This document shows, piece by piece, positions 1-13,165 of a stretch of 64,000 bases of DNA (position 1 is the stretch's first letter; each line of letters starts with the position of its first letter). The notes under the pieces are model-generated. The model made no database searches and was not told the origin of the DNA. It saw only the letters and a list, made by a program, of their open reading frames with translations. Position numbers and translations under genes: made by a program. Location of the stretch: assembly GCA_947095535.1 (NCBI GenBank), contig OX352774.1, forward strand, positions 249,327,825-249,391,824, read 5' to 3'. Origin of the DNA: Poecilobothrus nobilitatus. Lineage: Eukaryota > Arthropoda > Insecta > Diptera > Dolichopodidae.

Positions 1-779
1 TTTAAATTAAAGACCTTGTGGAGTTTTTTGTAACATCTAAAAAAAAACATCTATACTTCATTATTATTTTGAAAATTTTCCACTTTTAATGAATTTTAAA
101 TGAAAAATATCTAGATATACTTTAATATTTATTTTTAAAATAATTTTTCACACTCTATTAAAATAATAAAAATTTAATTATTTCAAATAAATATTTTAAT
201 GAACAAAAAAAAAAAAAACATAAAATAAAACAAGTATAATTTTAAAATGCTTTTAATTCTCAACACCAATATGTAAAATAAACCTCTAATCGAAGAATTA
301 CCAAATTATTTTAATATTATGTACAAATTATTTTATTTATTTTATCAAAAAAAAAAAAAAAAAAACAAAAACAAGAAGAAAAAATGAAATACGTTTTGGA
401 ATATTTTAAAATCATAAAATATTTTCTGTGTTTAATTTTCATTTAAACACAAAAAGTATAAAAAAAAATTTACCACCACTCAAAATACCACACTACTAAC
501 AGCTAAATGTCAAAACCATCAATTTAAAATTAAATTTTTTTTTTTTTTTTTTTGTTTTAATTCAGTTCTTTGTGTATTGTCTGATTTAAAAATATTCGCA
601 CACATTTACCTAAACATAATGGTTTTTTAATAAATTTCATAAAAATCGCTACAAAACAAAACAAAGGACACAACATGACAAACATTTTAACAATAAATAA
701 ATACCTTAAACAAAATTAATTTTATAAAGAATAAAAATTTATTGGAATTTATTGCGAATATAAAAATTATATGATGACA

Positions 780-800
780 AAATCGAATCGAATCGAATCT
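780..800. repeat. AATCG pentamer microsatellite
   Basis: About four tandem copies of AATCG. Just downstream (803-845) are related fragments such as ttcgattt and two imperfect copies of tcatag. Confidence 0.7.
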
Positions 801-3479
801 ATGTTCGATTTCGACAATCATAGTAATTTTTTTTCGATAGTCATAGTCATTTTTTATATTATTTTGATAGTTATAAAAAATTAGGTACTTTAGTTAAAAA
901 AAAAAAAAATGAGAACGTGCCGATTTCTTCAGTGACATTTCATTGCTTTAGTCATATTTTATGACTTCAAATAAATTTTGTAAATTAATTAAATTTTGTT
1001 AGACTAACAGAAGTGTAATATTTAAGGGTGGGAAAAAGTATGAAAGTCTATATTTACTAAATATATTCGCTTTTTTTGTTCTTAGCAAAATTAGATGAAG
1101 CAAATAGTTGACTATAATACAAAATAAAACAAAGCTATTGGAGGTAAAGAATGACAGCTAAACAAAAAAAAAAACAGCTTTTTTATTAATTATTTTCCGA
1201 TATTTCACTCTCAATAGGTCTTAAACTGTAAAAATAATCTACACTCTAACATTAGTAGAAAAAAATTAATTCTATAAGATATACAATTACAAACTTGAAG
1301 CAATTTCTTAAAAATTTATACACATCATAAATCTACCAAAATACTGTTACACTCTAACCAAAAGTGACCTGAGCTTAATTATAGGTATTTTTATTCATGT
1401 AATGTTTCTGCTTTAAGAATTCTCTGATTATCTTTAGTACATTAGGGATTATATAAGATTGACAAGCCTACAAAGAACATAAAATAATACGAGACGAGAT
1501 AACGGTAAAACCCCAATTTACTAAAAAAAAAACAGATTGTCAATTAATTTTACAAAATACGACAAACAGACAATTTTAAGTCAAAAATCAGTTTAAAAAA
1601 ATCACTAAAAGAATTTAACAAAAAACAAAAATAAAACCAAAATAGCAACAAATATGAAATAACTGTAAGTGCGGTAATGAAAACAATAATAATTTGCACA
1701 ATAAAACCAAATTTACCTGTTAATTTTTTTATTGCATTTTTTATTGTTTTTTTTTTTTGTTTTCTTTATTAATTTTTTTTTGTTTTTTTTTTTTTTTTAT
1801 TGTAAACTGTTATATCCATTTTTACTTTTGCATAAATTTAATAAAATCAAAAAAAAAAAAAAAACACAATTATAATACAGAGAAAATATTTTGTTGTCTA
1901 AAAATATTTTGAAATTTTTAGCGGTTAACCGATATCCAATTCAATATAATATATGTACATATTTATGTACATAATATTATACAATTTTCCATTATTTTGT
2001 CTCCATTATTATTTTGCCCGGAATTAAAAATTTTATATGTTATGTTGTCTGATGATTTTGTTGTTTTGGTGACGGAAAAAGAATTTGGTATATCGATTGA
2101 TGATAATGGTAAAGGTGTTGTAACCATAAACGGGTTAATAGAATACATGTTAAAATATATATACGAAATAATTGTAAATATAGGAATGACAATTTACAAA
2201 AAAAAAAAAATTTAAAATTTTTGAAAAATGTCCTAATTTACCGCTTTGTTAAGTGTTCTTTAAATGGTATCAAAATACAGGTTGTTGCAAGATTTTTGTA
2301 GTTTTTTTTCTTGTTTTTTTTTTTTTTTTTTTTTTGGAATATTCTTTTTGTTTATAAATTATTGGTTATTATAAATTATGAATTTTAAATATTTATTTTG
2401 TAAATAAATTTTGTAAATAAATTCTAATGAAATATTATATATGTATTTGAAAGTTATTTACTTTTTTTTGGAAATATTAAACTGTTAAAATTTTCCCGTT
2501 GTAAAAAGGCATTTGAGGTTAACCCCAAAGGGACACAACTTGATAAAAATTTTAATATTTATTTGTTTTTTTTTTTGGGTAAAATAAAAAATATTGAATG
2601 TTGATAGCAAAGCTAATAAAATAATGATAATGTGTTATAATTATGCAGTATTGGCATATTAATTTTTAATGAATATATGATATCAACCTAACTTATTGTG
2701 TAAAAAAATTTTTTTTATCAATCCCTTAGGAAAAATTTTAATTGATAATTTTTAAAACAAATATCATTAGTATTAAATATTTTTGAAAAAAGTTCATTTA
2801 AAATAAATCGATTGATGTTTTTTTTTTTTTTTTTGTTAAGTTACAACAAGTTGGTTAAAAGTCAATATCGATTTATTAAAACTTAATATACGGATGTATT
2901 GGAAAAGAATTTAATAGGACTAGGACACTAGGTTATTTAAAAAACTTTAAGAAAGTTTATCAATTAAATTTAACATAAAAGATTTAAAAACATGAAAATA
3001 AACATGATGTTGGATAATATTTGATTATTTCTTGTCAAAGAAAAATTCCGATACATAATTGACAAGTAAAAATAAAAAATAATAACTATATTACATAAAA
3101 ACTGCTTGCCTTAACTTTATTTTTAGGTATAGGAAAAAATTGTTATGACAAGGCGCTGATTGAACAAGATGAATTCATTTTCCAATATATACCACAAGAT
3201 GAATCAACCAATATATACCATTATAAATATTATATGATTATATAATTAAATACCCAATAGATTATAGATACACAAAAACTAAAAATCCTTCAGGAAATCA
3301 AGTGCCAAAAGAAAAGTAATGAGGATTACTTTTTGTTATGGCTTAAAATTGGATTAGTACAATATTATGAATGTATAATACAAAAGAATGAAAACGATTT
3401 AAATGATGCTTTATAGAATCAACCTCAAAATTCCGTTGATTCCGAAAAAACTGGTGGTATAAAGAAGTTGATAAAAGAA

Positions 3480-3905
3480 AAACTGTCCTAATTATACATG
3501 GTGTCCGGAACTTAAAGGTCACGAAGAACGATGGTGATAAAGAAGCTAATAACAAACAAAAAAATTGTTTTCGAAGGGAGGTCTCTTTCTAACGGTTTCC
3601 GAGATAACGGCCTTCAAAGTAATTTCGTTAACTTTTTAAAGAAATAATAACATCTTTCACCCTTCAACATCTTTTTGTATAAAATAGAAGATTTATTTAA
3701 GTATCCGTAGCTAGCCGGAACTTATGGGCTTTCACACTAATATTCCAACTTTTATTTATCTTGCATAGTTGAAGAGTTACAAGGTTTTAAATACGAAAAA
3801 TATTGATATTTTTCACTGTTTTTATAAAATAACTGTATTCCTCAGCTTCAATTTAATTTGATACATTTTTCTCTTATCTTTTATCGTTTTCGAGATAATT
3901 ATCTA
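3480..3905. repeat. Probable decayed dispersed repeat
   Basis: This block has fewer homopolymers than its surroundings. It repeats the phrase ccggaactta at about 3504 and 3715 and a cgagataa phrase at about 3600 and 3890. The same style of words, cggaac and cgagata, occurs in the repeat at 31240-32030 and near 62130. It is probably an old transposon fragment. No termini or coding frame were found. Confidence 0.3.
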
Positions 3906-6900
3906 AATATAATCTAAATATAATAAATATACTAACAGAATAACATCTGTTAGAGAAAAATAATTATGTTAATTAAATTTCTATTTAAAAAATTTTTGGT
4001 TTTAAAATAAACTTTAACTTTTTAGAGAAAATTTTTTTTTCAATATGTCCTTTTTTTGTGCAAAAACACACGTTTATCATTTATTTTTTACAAATACATT
4101 CAAATCTGAAAAATTTTGATTATCACTTTTAGAAATTAAAGGAAACTTTCTGAGTAATAACGGATATATCGTAATAGGAATTGATACTGAACTAGAAAAT
4201 GTCCAGAACTATTGGGTTCTATTGAATTTAAGGTTACCTACTTCAAAATTTAATTATTTAATATTATATAGCTATAGTTAAAATTTAAAAAATTTTGCTT
4301 TAATAGATTATATAAAAGTAGTTTCTAATCTGTCTCATTAAGTTTAAAATTTTTTATCTTTTATTTCTTTTTTAAAACTTTAAAGCTTATCGTAAAAACT
4401 CTTATCGTAAAATATAGAATGTAAAAAAAAAAAAAAACTTAAAAAAATTCAGGCACATATTGTTTTTAATTAAAGTACAAATAAACTTTTCTCCTAAAAT
4501 TTTTCTTTTTTTTTTTTTTTATTAAATTTTTATATTTTTATAAAATAATAATAAAAAACAAAATGAAAATTTTTACTAGAACAAAAATTGCTGAACCAAT
4601 AAAAATTTAATTAGAGATTAGACGTTGTTTAAAAGGTATCTTATAGTAGTTTCTACAATAAGGAAATAATAAAGAAATAATTGCGGAAAAAATATTGTGA
4701 ATATGGTTGGTATATATATAAAAGAGAATCCTTTTAAAAAAGGAACCATTACAAACAAAATGAATTGAAAACAAAACAAAAAAAAAAAAAAAATCGAGAT
4801 AAGTTGTTATAAAAATAATAATAAAGAAAAAAAATCGACTAAAAAAAATTTGAAAAGAAAAAAATTCTGCAGTATTTTTTTTATTAGTCTGTTTTTAAAA
4901 TTTTTTTAAGAATTTTTTTTTTTAAACTTAAAACGTTTTGTATTAAAAAGAAAATATATTGAAAAAAAAAATTTATTTAACAACAGTTTAATTAATAAAA
5001 AACAAAAAAAAATTAATTGTTTTTCCTGGTTCTTTTCATAAATTTACCTTTTTTTTGTTATTTTTTACCATCTCTACTTCTTTCAGATAGTTCTATTTGC
5101 TTCCTTAGATATTTTAAATAAATTTAAAAAGGAAGTTGTTGTTAAATTATATTTAAAAATATTTTTACTTTTTTTGTTTTGAAGTATGAAAGTTTTATAC
5201 AAAGTTTTTAATTTGTTTAGAATTTATCCATTATATTTTATTTTTTTATTATGTTTTATGAAGTAAAATTTTTTTTGACCAATATTTTTTTTTTTTTTGA
5301 CTATAATATATTTTAATATTTTTAGTAAAATTCTTTTTAAATTCTGATCTCAAAATTCAACTAACAAAAATATAAAAAAATTATTTTTTTTTTTTGCGAC
5401 TACAATTTTTTATTAGTTAAAAAAAAGAAAAGAATTTGATTGAGTTGTTTTTATTTATTTTTTTTTTTTGTATTGTTTTTTACAACATTTCTAAACTATT
5501 TAAGTAAAAGTACAAAAGAAAGAGTTAAATGTAGTTTATACTCTTTTCTGCTAAATTTGACATATTTCGCTTACAAAAACAAAATATTTAATATCATTTA
5601 ACATATATTTTCGTCCCAGAAGGGATTAAATGTAAACGGAAAGTACAATAGTGGTGATTTATTTCCAGGATTTGTGTTAAAAGATATAGAACTTAAGGAT
5701 ATCTAAGAAATTATGAACCAGACAATTAAGGTTAGATTATGAGATTAAATTAAATTTGGGAACACTTAATCATTATTGTATATGTAAAAAAACTCACGCT
5801 GACTCTGCATATTTATAAATTTAGACTGTCGATACATAAAAATGAGTCCATTTTTTTTTTTTTTTTGAAGGAAATTATAACTAATTTATTAAATTTTATA
5901 TCTTTAAATTAACAGAAAAATTTGTTTAAATAATTAATTTAAATCAAAAACACAAAAGGGTTTTTTCTTTCAAAATTTCTTCTGTTAAAAATAAAAAAAA
6001 AAAAAAACAACTTTTTAAAATATACCTACTTTATTTTTTTGATAACTTTAAAAATTAAAACAAAATATAAAAATAAAATTCAATAAATCAAAAAAAAAAA
6101 ATTTTTTTTTTGCCTTGGTAAATTTGGTGTAAAAATCAATTTTTCAAATCTTTTCATCAGTTTTACCCGCCCCACAACAAAATTTGTTAAGGGTTTGAAT
6201 GAAAATGAGGTATAATTTTCTTATTTCATCCATAACAGAAAAAAAAATAAATTAAAAAATTTTTTGTTTTTCTCAAACCCTTATGGTCATATTTTTTTTT
6301 TTTTTTTGTTTTTGTTCATAATTTTTCGAAAAATATTGTTCCATTTATTTTTAACATTTTTCTTTTAACAGCTTTTTCCTTCTGAAACATATTTAAAAAA
6401 ACATGTTTTCCAAATTCAAAGGTCTAATGTCCATTTTGTTTTTCTAATATTTTGTATTTGAACTCCTGTTTTACCGCAATAACCTTTACGTTATTATGTA
6501 AGGATATTTTTGTTATTGTTGTCGATGATGCTGGTGTTGAAAAACATAGGACGGAGGTGGTAAAATTAATGTTTGTTTCAAAACTATCTACCATATATCT
6601 TATTAACAGGAATATTTATTAATAACAAAACCAAGAACAAACCACAAAAAAAAAAAAAAAACAGAATAGTAACAAAAAAAAAACAATAAAAGATGTAATA
6701 AAAATATATGTATAAAGAAAAATTGAAGAAAGAGAAAGAAAATAAAATAAAAAAAAAAGTAAACTATAAAACAAGAAAAGGTTGAGAAAAACATCTTTTC
6801 TGACAAATCTTTAGATATTATTAAAAAGAAACCAAAACAAAAAAAAAAAATGAAATAATTTAATAAAAGATACTATAGTAAAATCAAATTTTAGCTTCCA

Positions 6901-9900
6901 CATCGCCTTTAGGCTTTATTAGTTGTACATATATGTATAATATGTTGGGAATATTTACTTTATATTTTTCTTTTTTGCTTCTTCTGTCCTTAAATTTATT
7001 TGTATCTTTACATTTTTTTTTTTTGTATTCTTAAAAATAGTTAAGATTGCCATATTATTTAGTACAACTTGTAACAAACTCAAGCATTTAAAATATAAAC
7101 TAACTGTTGAATATTTTCTCATTACTAAAACAATAAAACCAAAGAACTGATACGAAATCTTAGATTAGAAAATTTTTCGTTCATATTTTGAAAAACTGAT
7201 TTCGATGTGATCCTAACGGTAAAAACTTAAACGTCCTTAATAGTGACTAAAAGTATTTGATGCAACACCATATTGTTTTTAAATGGAGTAACGCATTAAC
7301 ATAGGAACAAAATAAACCAATAAAATTGAATTTAAGATGTTGTTGCAAATTACAGTTATGTTTGTTATACACTAATAAATATAAATTATTTTAGAAGCGT
7401 TCAATACTTAAAATAAAACAGAAGAAGACTTAATAGGTAAAATAAAGGTACCTCTAAATTCTATAATTTACTTAGGATTGTACAAATAGCTTCTATTGTG
7501 AAGTAAAAAACTTCGATAAACTTCGATAAAGTTTCATGGTTTTCAACAATATTTTATTCGAATTTAGCTCTTTTCTGAGTTCTCTCACAATTTTCAGACT
7601 TTATATTGTAATCTATCATAACGTTTTTAGGTATACATGGTAACACTAAAACTTAAGAACTGCAGCATAAATTTTCTATTTCATACAAATTAATTGTTAT
7701 GTTAAATTGGACACCATAATGTGAAAGGACGTTTCAATACCAAAAAAAAAAAAAAAAATTAAGATTTAAGCGTTTTTCCTTTTTATTATAAAAAAAAAAA
7801 AATTAATTCTTTTTTAATTGAATATTGTTTAATAATAGTTTTAAAAATATATACAAATAATTTAAATTTTTGAATATATTTAAAAAATTATTAGATTACA
7901 TTTTGTATAAAAACCATAAATAACAATCTTAATCCTTTTTTATTTTAAATTAAATAAAAACTCATAAATTTCAAAGATATTTAAAGAAAATTTTTAAATA
8001 TTTTTTACTTTTTAAAAATACTTTTTTTTCTTCTTTGCATTTTCGACTCTTTTAATTTTTTTTTGTCTCTTCTTTTATATTAAAGATCTAAAGTTTCACT
8101 AGAAATCAAGAGAGACCAATTTATTATTGTACTTGGGTAATATTTATAAAATATTGATACTAATATTATATTTCTCACAAAATATAAGATGTATGATTAA
8201 GATTAGGTCAAAAGGACTAAATATGTACATTTAGATTTTTATATAAGTACAGGGTTTGAAATATCAGGTTTTCAAATATCTTGTAACGTTAAGCGAGACG
8301 CCTGCAAAATGTTATATTTGTTTTTAGTTTGATGAATAAGAAAATCACAATTTATATTTCGAACAAAATAGAAGATAATCAATGCCTAAGCTGGATAACG
8401 TTTAAAAAGTTTCAATAACTGCCGCGGTACAAATAGGTATTGTTGGAAGGAGTACTCTATTCTAGTATAGATAAGATTGCAAAAAATTACTTTAGATATA
8501 AGTAATATAAAATAATACATAGTCAACAGAAATAATTGGATTCAAATATTACTTCAAATACTTTGACTTCAAATAAACGTAAACTTAATAATATTAGATA
8601 AAGCGTAACTGGGCCCTGAATTGAATGAGGATATTGAAAAAAATAAATATTTCAACAAAAGTTTTTCACAAAGGATCCCACATGAAACATATTTTCAAGT
8701 CTTTAATTTAATAAAAGATTTTCTTTCTGCCTAGTAAATGTTATAATAATGTTAGGTGCCTTTTAAGTTATTTAAAGCCCATACAGTACTTTAGTTTAAT
8801 GTTTCACGCTCTAAACAAGGAATTATCATTTTTATAGATTTCATATTATACGACACCCTATATTTATATTAAATTGTTTTTTTTCTGCATTCGGTTGGTT
8901 TTTGTTTCTTTTCTCTGGGAATAAATAACCCTGATTATTATATATTTTGTGGTCAAGTCAAAAACTAATTTGTTTCATCTTCTATAAAGTTCCAGTGTCT
9001 GATGTGGTTTGTGATGTTGAAATATTGTTTTTTTTTTTCTTTATACTATATCGCTTTGGTTTTTTTTGTTGTTGTGCTGTTGTTTTTGTTTTTTTACCAA
9101 TAAAATATAAAATGAAAATAAATTCTTTGGAAAATTATATTTTTATAACATAGAAAGCAACATATTACAGTGGTTGACAGAAAAGCAAAAAAAAAAAAAA
9201 AAAAAATCAAACCAAAATCAAGAAAAAAAAATTTTTTTTTAACATAAGAAAGACATATGAGAAATATCAGATCAGAAAAACTCAACACCTACATAATATA
9301 TCTATCCATCATACATATATTAATTATGTATACAATAGATATTATATATATTGTGTAGGTATGATAGAAATGGTTCACTTATTTTTATTTATTTATTTAT
9401 TTTTTTTTGTTGCGTTTTTACGTTATATAACATAAAAGAAAATGTATAAAAATATTAGATTCATAATGATTTTTTCATCATTTTCCATGCTTTATCGATC
9501 ATTGTTTTAGAATAAATTGACTTTTTTTTTTTCTTTTCAAAATGAAAGAGACAACAGAGCTGAATCCGAAATACATATAAGATATTTTAATAGAATAAAC
9601 ATAAATTCTATGGTATTTTATTATGAACGCCTTAATATATGCAATATAATAAGAATAGTAATAAATATTTATGAATGCATTTTATTTTATTTTTTGGTTA
9701 TTTAGAATGAAATAAATTTTTAAATAAGTTTTTTTTTTGTTTAAAGTTCTTATATCTAATTGAAATTGAATTAAAAAATATTTAAATAAAAAAATTGATA
9801 TTATTTCGTTGGAATATGAGGGTTATTTTTTACATTACATTCATTCGATCATTTTATAAATAGATAAATATAAAATTTATTCTAAACTTATAATAACAAT

Positions 9901-11301
9901 AGGAAAAGGAAATAACAGTTGATATTTCATGTTATGATACTTGAGAATTATTATTTAAAAAAAAAAAAAATTTTCTTCAATATTCGATAGAGATTCACTA
10001 GAAAATTTTTTTTTTTTCAAATTAACTTTTGTTTATAAAGTTCTCTCGGTACTTTTTAAATCTACCAAACGGTTTGGTCCAAACCATATATAATTTATAA
10101 TAAATTCTACAATATAATCAAAAAAATTTTTCTTATACTTTTCTAATAATAAAAAAAAAAAAAAATGCACGACCATTTCATCACTTTTCATGTCAACAAA
10201 ATAAAATCTATTGAATTGAGTAGGAAAAATCATCTGCTTTCCAATTTTTGATTAACAAATTTTTTTTTTTTTTTTGTTATTTGTTTCTATTGTCTGGAAA
10301 TTTAAACTGTTTTATAAATTAAATAATATGCAAAACTAACTGACAAGTTTAAAATTTTTGTTTTTGTCTTTTATCAATAATGCAGACACTATTTATAGAT
10401 GGCTTATGTCACTTCAAAATCATCATTCAGAATCAGATATATTTTATATTACAACACAGATGATTTCTAATTCAAAATTACATTTAGTAGTTAAAAAAAA
10501 AAAAAAAAAAAAAAAAAGAATCATTCAAAATCAAATGTTGGTAGTATCTTTTTTTTAGAGAAAATTAACATTTTCATTTTTCTTGCATGTGTATATTTTT
10601 TTTTTTTATTTATATAAACATATTTAGTATTTGTTTTTTTTTTTTTCCTTTTTTATTTAGAGTCAATCATCTTTTAACAACTTATTGACAATTTTTATCA
10701 TCATTTTTTATTTTTAATTTTTCTAACATTTTCAATATTGTCAAAGTCATTTTTTTCATTCTGTTGATTGAAATCAACTTCTAAATAAAATTTGATATAG
10801 TTATATTAACTATATATTATATATTTTAATATCGTTTTATTTATTATCAAAAAATATTATAATATAATATACGTATATATATGTGTGTTTTTCATCTGAA
10901 CTAATTCTATAATAAAAATTATATAAACAATAGAATTGAATAGTTTAATATAATATCTATATAAATTATATAATATAAAAATATATAATAATATTTATTA
11001 TATTATAATATATATATTTAATTTATATATAGAATATTGTATATATATTATATATTTTTTTTATTACATATGTATATATGTAAGAATTTCATAGAACATT
11101 TTATGTTTTCGTGTTAAAATAAGATCACTATAAATAAGTTCTTATAAATATCTGTTTTTTTTTTTGTTTTTCCTTGTCCTTGTCCTTTTGTTTTTTTTTT
11201 TTTTTCAGTTGTTTCAATATAGTATACGATTTTCTTTATAAATATTTTCATATTTATTTTTATAGTTAGTATATTTTCTTTTATATTATATGTGTATATA
11301 C

Positions 11302-11888
11302 ATATACAGGGTATCTGATATTAAGAAAAGGATAACAATGAGCTTAATCTGAAAGGAAGGAAAAAAAAAAAAAGGAAAAGCAAAATAGCTGATTCGAAAA
11401 TTAATATGACATTTTTCATAGTATGATAAAATATAAAGTTTTGCGAAGAGACGATATTGTAACCCATCAATTTTTATGACGTTCGAATAATGTTAGTTAA
11501 AAGTAAAATATATGAGAAAAATTATGATCATCTAAATTAAAGCTATGTATATATAAAAAGATTTAAAAATGTTGCAAAAATTGTAGAAATCAAATACTTC
11601 AAAGTGGAAAAATTATAATGTTACCTCTTTTAATCATTAAGATATTTAAAAAGAATTAAAAAATATTCATATTATACTAAAAGATTGACGCTAATCAACG
11701 AATTTTATATTAAAATTATATTATACGACATGCATAAAATTTCTAAAAAGGATATTTTATTTTTGGCAGCAACTTTAAGTTCCAGTTATCTGACAAATAT
11801 TTAGAAATAGAATAATTAATTTCTTTTCTAAATCTTTACTATCAACTTTTATTTCTTATGAACATTACCAATTAGATACCCTGTATAT
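11302..11888. mobile_element. 587-bp short element with 15-bp terminal inverted repeats (MITE, probably TA-targeting)
   Basis: The left end ATATACAGGGTATCT (11302-11316) is exactly mirrored by AGATACCCTGTATAT (11874-11888). The termini start with TA-CAGGGTATCT, so a TA target duplication as in Tc1/mariner-type elements is plausible. The interior is non-coding and non-repetitive by eye, which fits a non-autonomous MITE. Similar TACAGGGT ends occur singly at 26646-26655 and near 19938, suggesting a family with other decayed members here. Confidence 0.68.
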
Positions 11889-12856
11889 TTGTTAAATAAA
11901 TATACAAGTAAAATTAATTTTGTATATAATAATATAATTGATGGAAATATTTTATATTTATAAATATATAATACATACATATGGATGAAAATATATTTAA
12001 TATAAATTGACCATTTAAAGTTATGTCCTTAAAAGGATATTAATGACAGAAAGAATATAATATCAGTCCAATATGACTATTATATATATTGGTAATAAAA
12101 TGTTAAAAAAAATTATATCTTTTGTATTATTATTTTATATATATATTATGTACATATATTATGTTAATGTATATCGATATATATATATTTAATATTATTA
12201 TTAATATTACTTTTTTTTTTGTTGTTTATTATAATTTTTGATTGTTAGTTTTCTATTCCATTTATTTTTTCCATATTGTTTTATTAAGAAAAACAAAAAA
12301 AAAAGAAGTTTTTAAAAACTTTAGGTAAACTTCTGGGGCCACTATTTTTTTTTTATTTTCCTTCCGTTTTTTTTTTTTTTTAAGATTTAAAACGAAACCA
12401 AAACACACAAAAAAAAAGAAAAAAAAACCAAAATAAAGTTGATGAAGGTTAGAAATATTTTTTTAAAGGCATATTTTAATGATTATTAAATTGTTGATCG
12501 GACTTAGATACTATAAAAAATATTAATAGTCTTGAAATTCTTTAGTTATACTTATATTTAATATAATATTTTTATTGGTTGTATCCTCATTTTTTTAATC
12601 TTTATTAAATTTGATTTTTATTATATTTCATTTCCTTCTGGCACAGGATTTAATTCAAAAAAAAAAAAACAAAAAAAATTTTGGAGTTATTAATTAATAC
12701 ATTGAGAAAATTTTTTTAAATGTATTGAAAAATAATTTTTTTTTTTTTTTGTGATAATATTTTAATAAAAAGGATAATGCAACAAATCTATTAAAAAAAC
12801 TCTTTATTTGAATACAAAATTTTCTAAAAAAAAAAAAAATTGTTTCTTGTATAATA

Positions 12857-12870
12857 TAATAGATGGCGCA
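12857..12870 (+). promoter_or_regulatory. CTCF-like core motif
   Basis: ATAATAGATGGCGC includes AGATGGCGC, the core preferred by Drosophila CTCF, in an otherwise A/T-only stretch. The upstream CCACT part of the long consensus is absent, so this is weaker than the two sites at 59.2 and 59.8 kb. Confidence 0.25.
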
Positions 12871-13085
12871 TAAATAAAATACAGAAAATACTAATAATCT
12901 AGGTCAAATTTTGAAAAAAAAAAAACAAAAAAAGAATTAATTATTTAAAGGATTCTTTTGTATAAACGTCTTATAATAGCATTAAATAAGTAATGCGAAG
13001 GATTAATTAAACATTAAAAGGAAAATTGTGATTCTTATTGAAAGAATTAAACTTTAAATAATATTATATTTAACTTCAATCAATT

Positions 13086-13099
13086 TATTATTATTATTA

Positions 13100-13164
<65 letters not shown>
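13086..13164. repeat. ATT/TTA trinucleotide microsatellite
   Basis: About 25 tandem ATT units with a single interruption near the start. Confidence 0.95.

Positions 13165-13165
<1 letters not shown>

Noticed and set aside
3120..3240. Plus-strand exon-like stretch after TTTTTAG (CYDKALIEQDEFIFQY)
   Set aside because: Much of it is a small tandem repeat of ccaatatatacca and no donor or homology is evident.
8247..8866. Possible relative of the 11302 MITE starting TACAGGGTTTG
   Set aside because: The only candidate right end (acaccctata) matches poorly, so paired ends cannot be shown.
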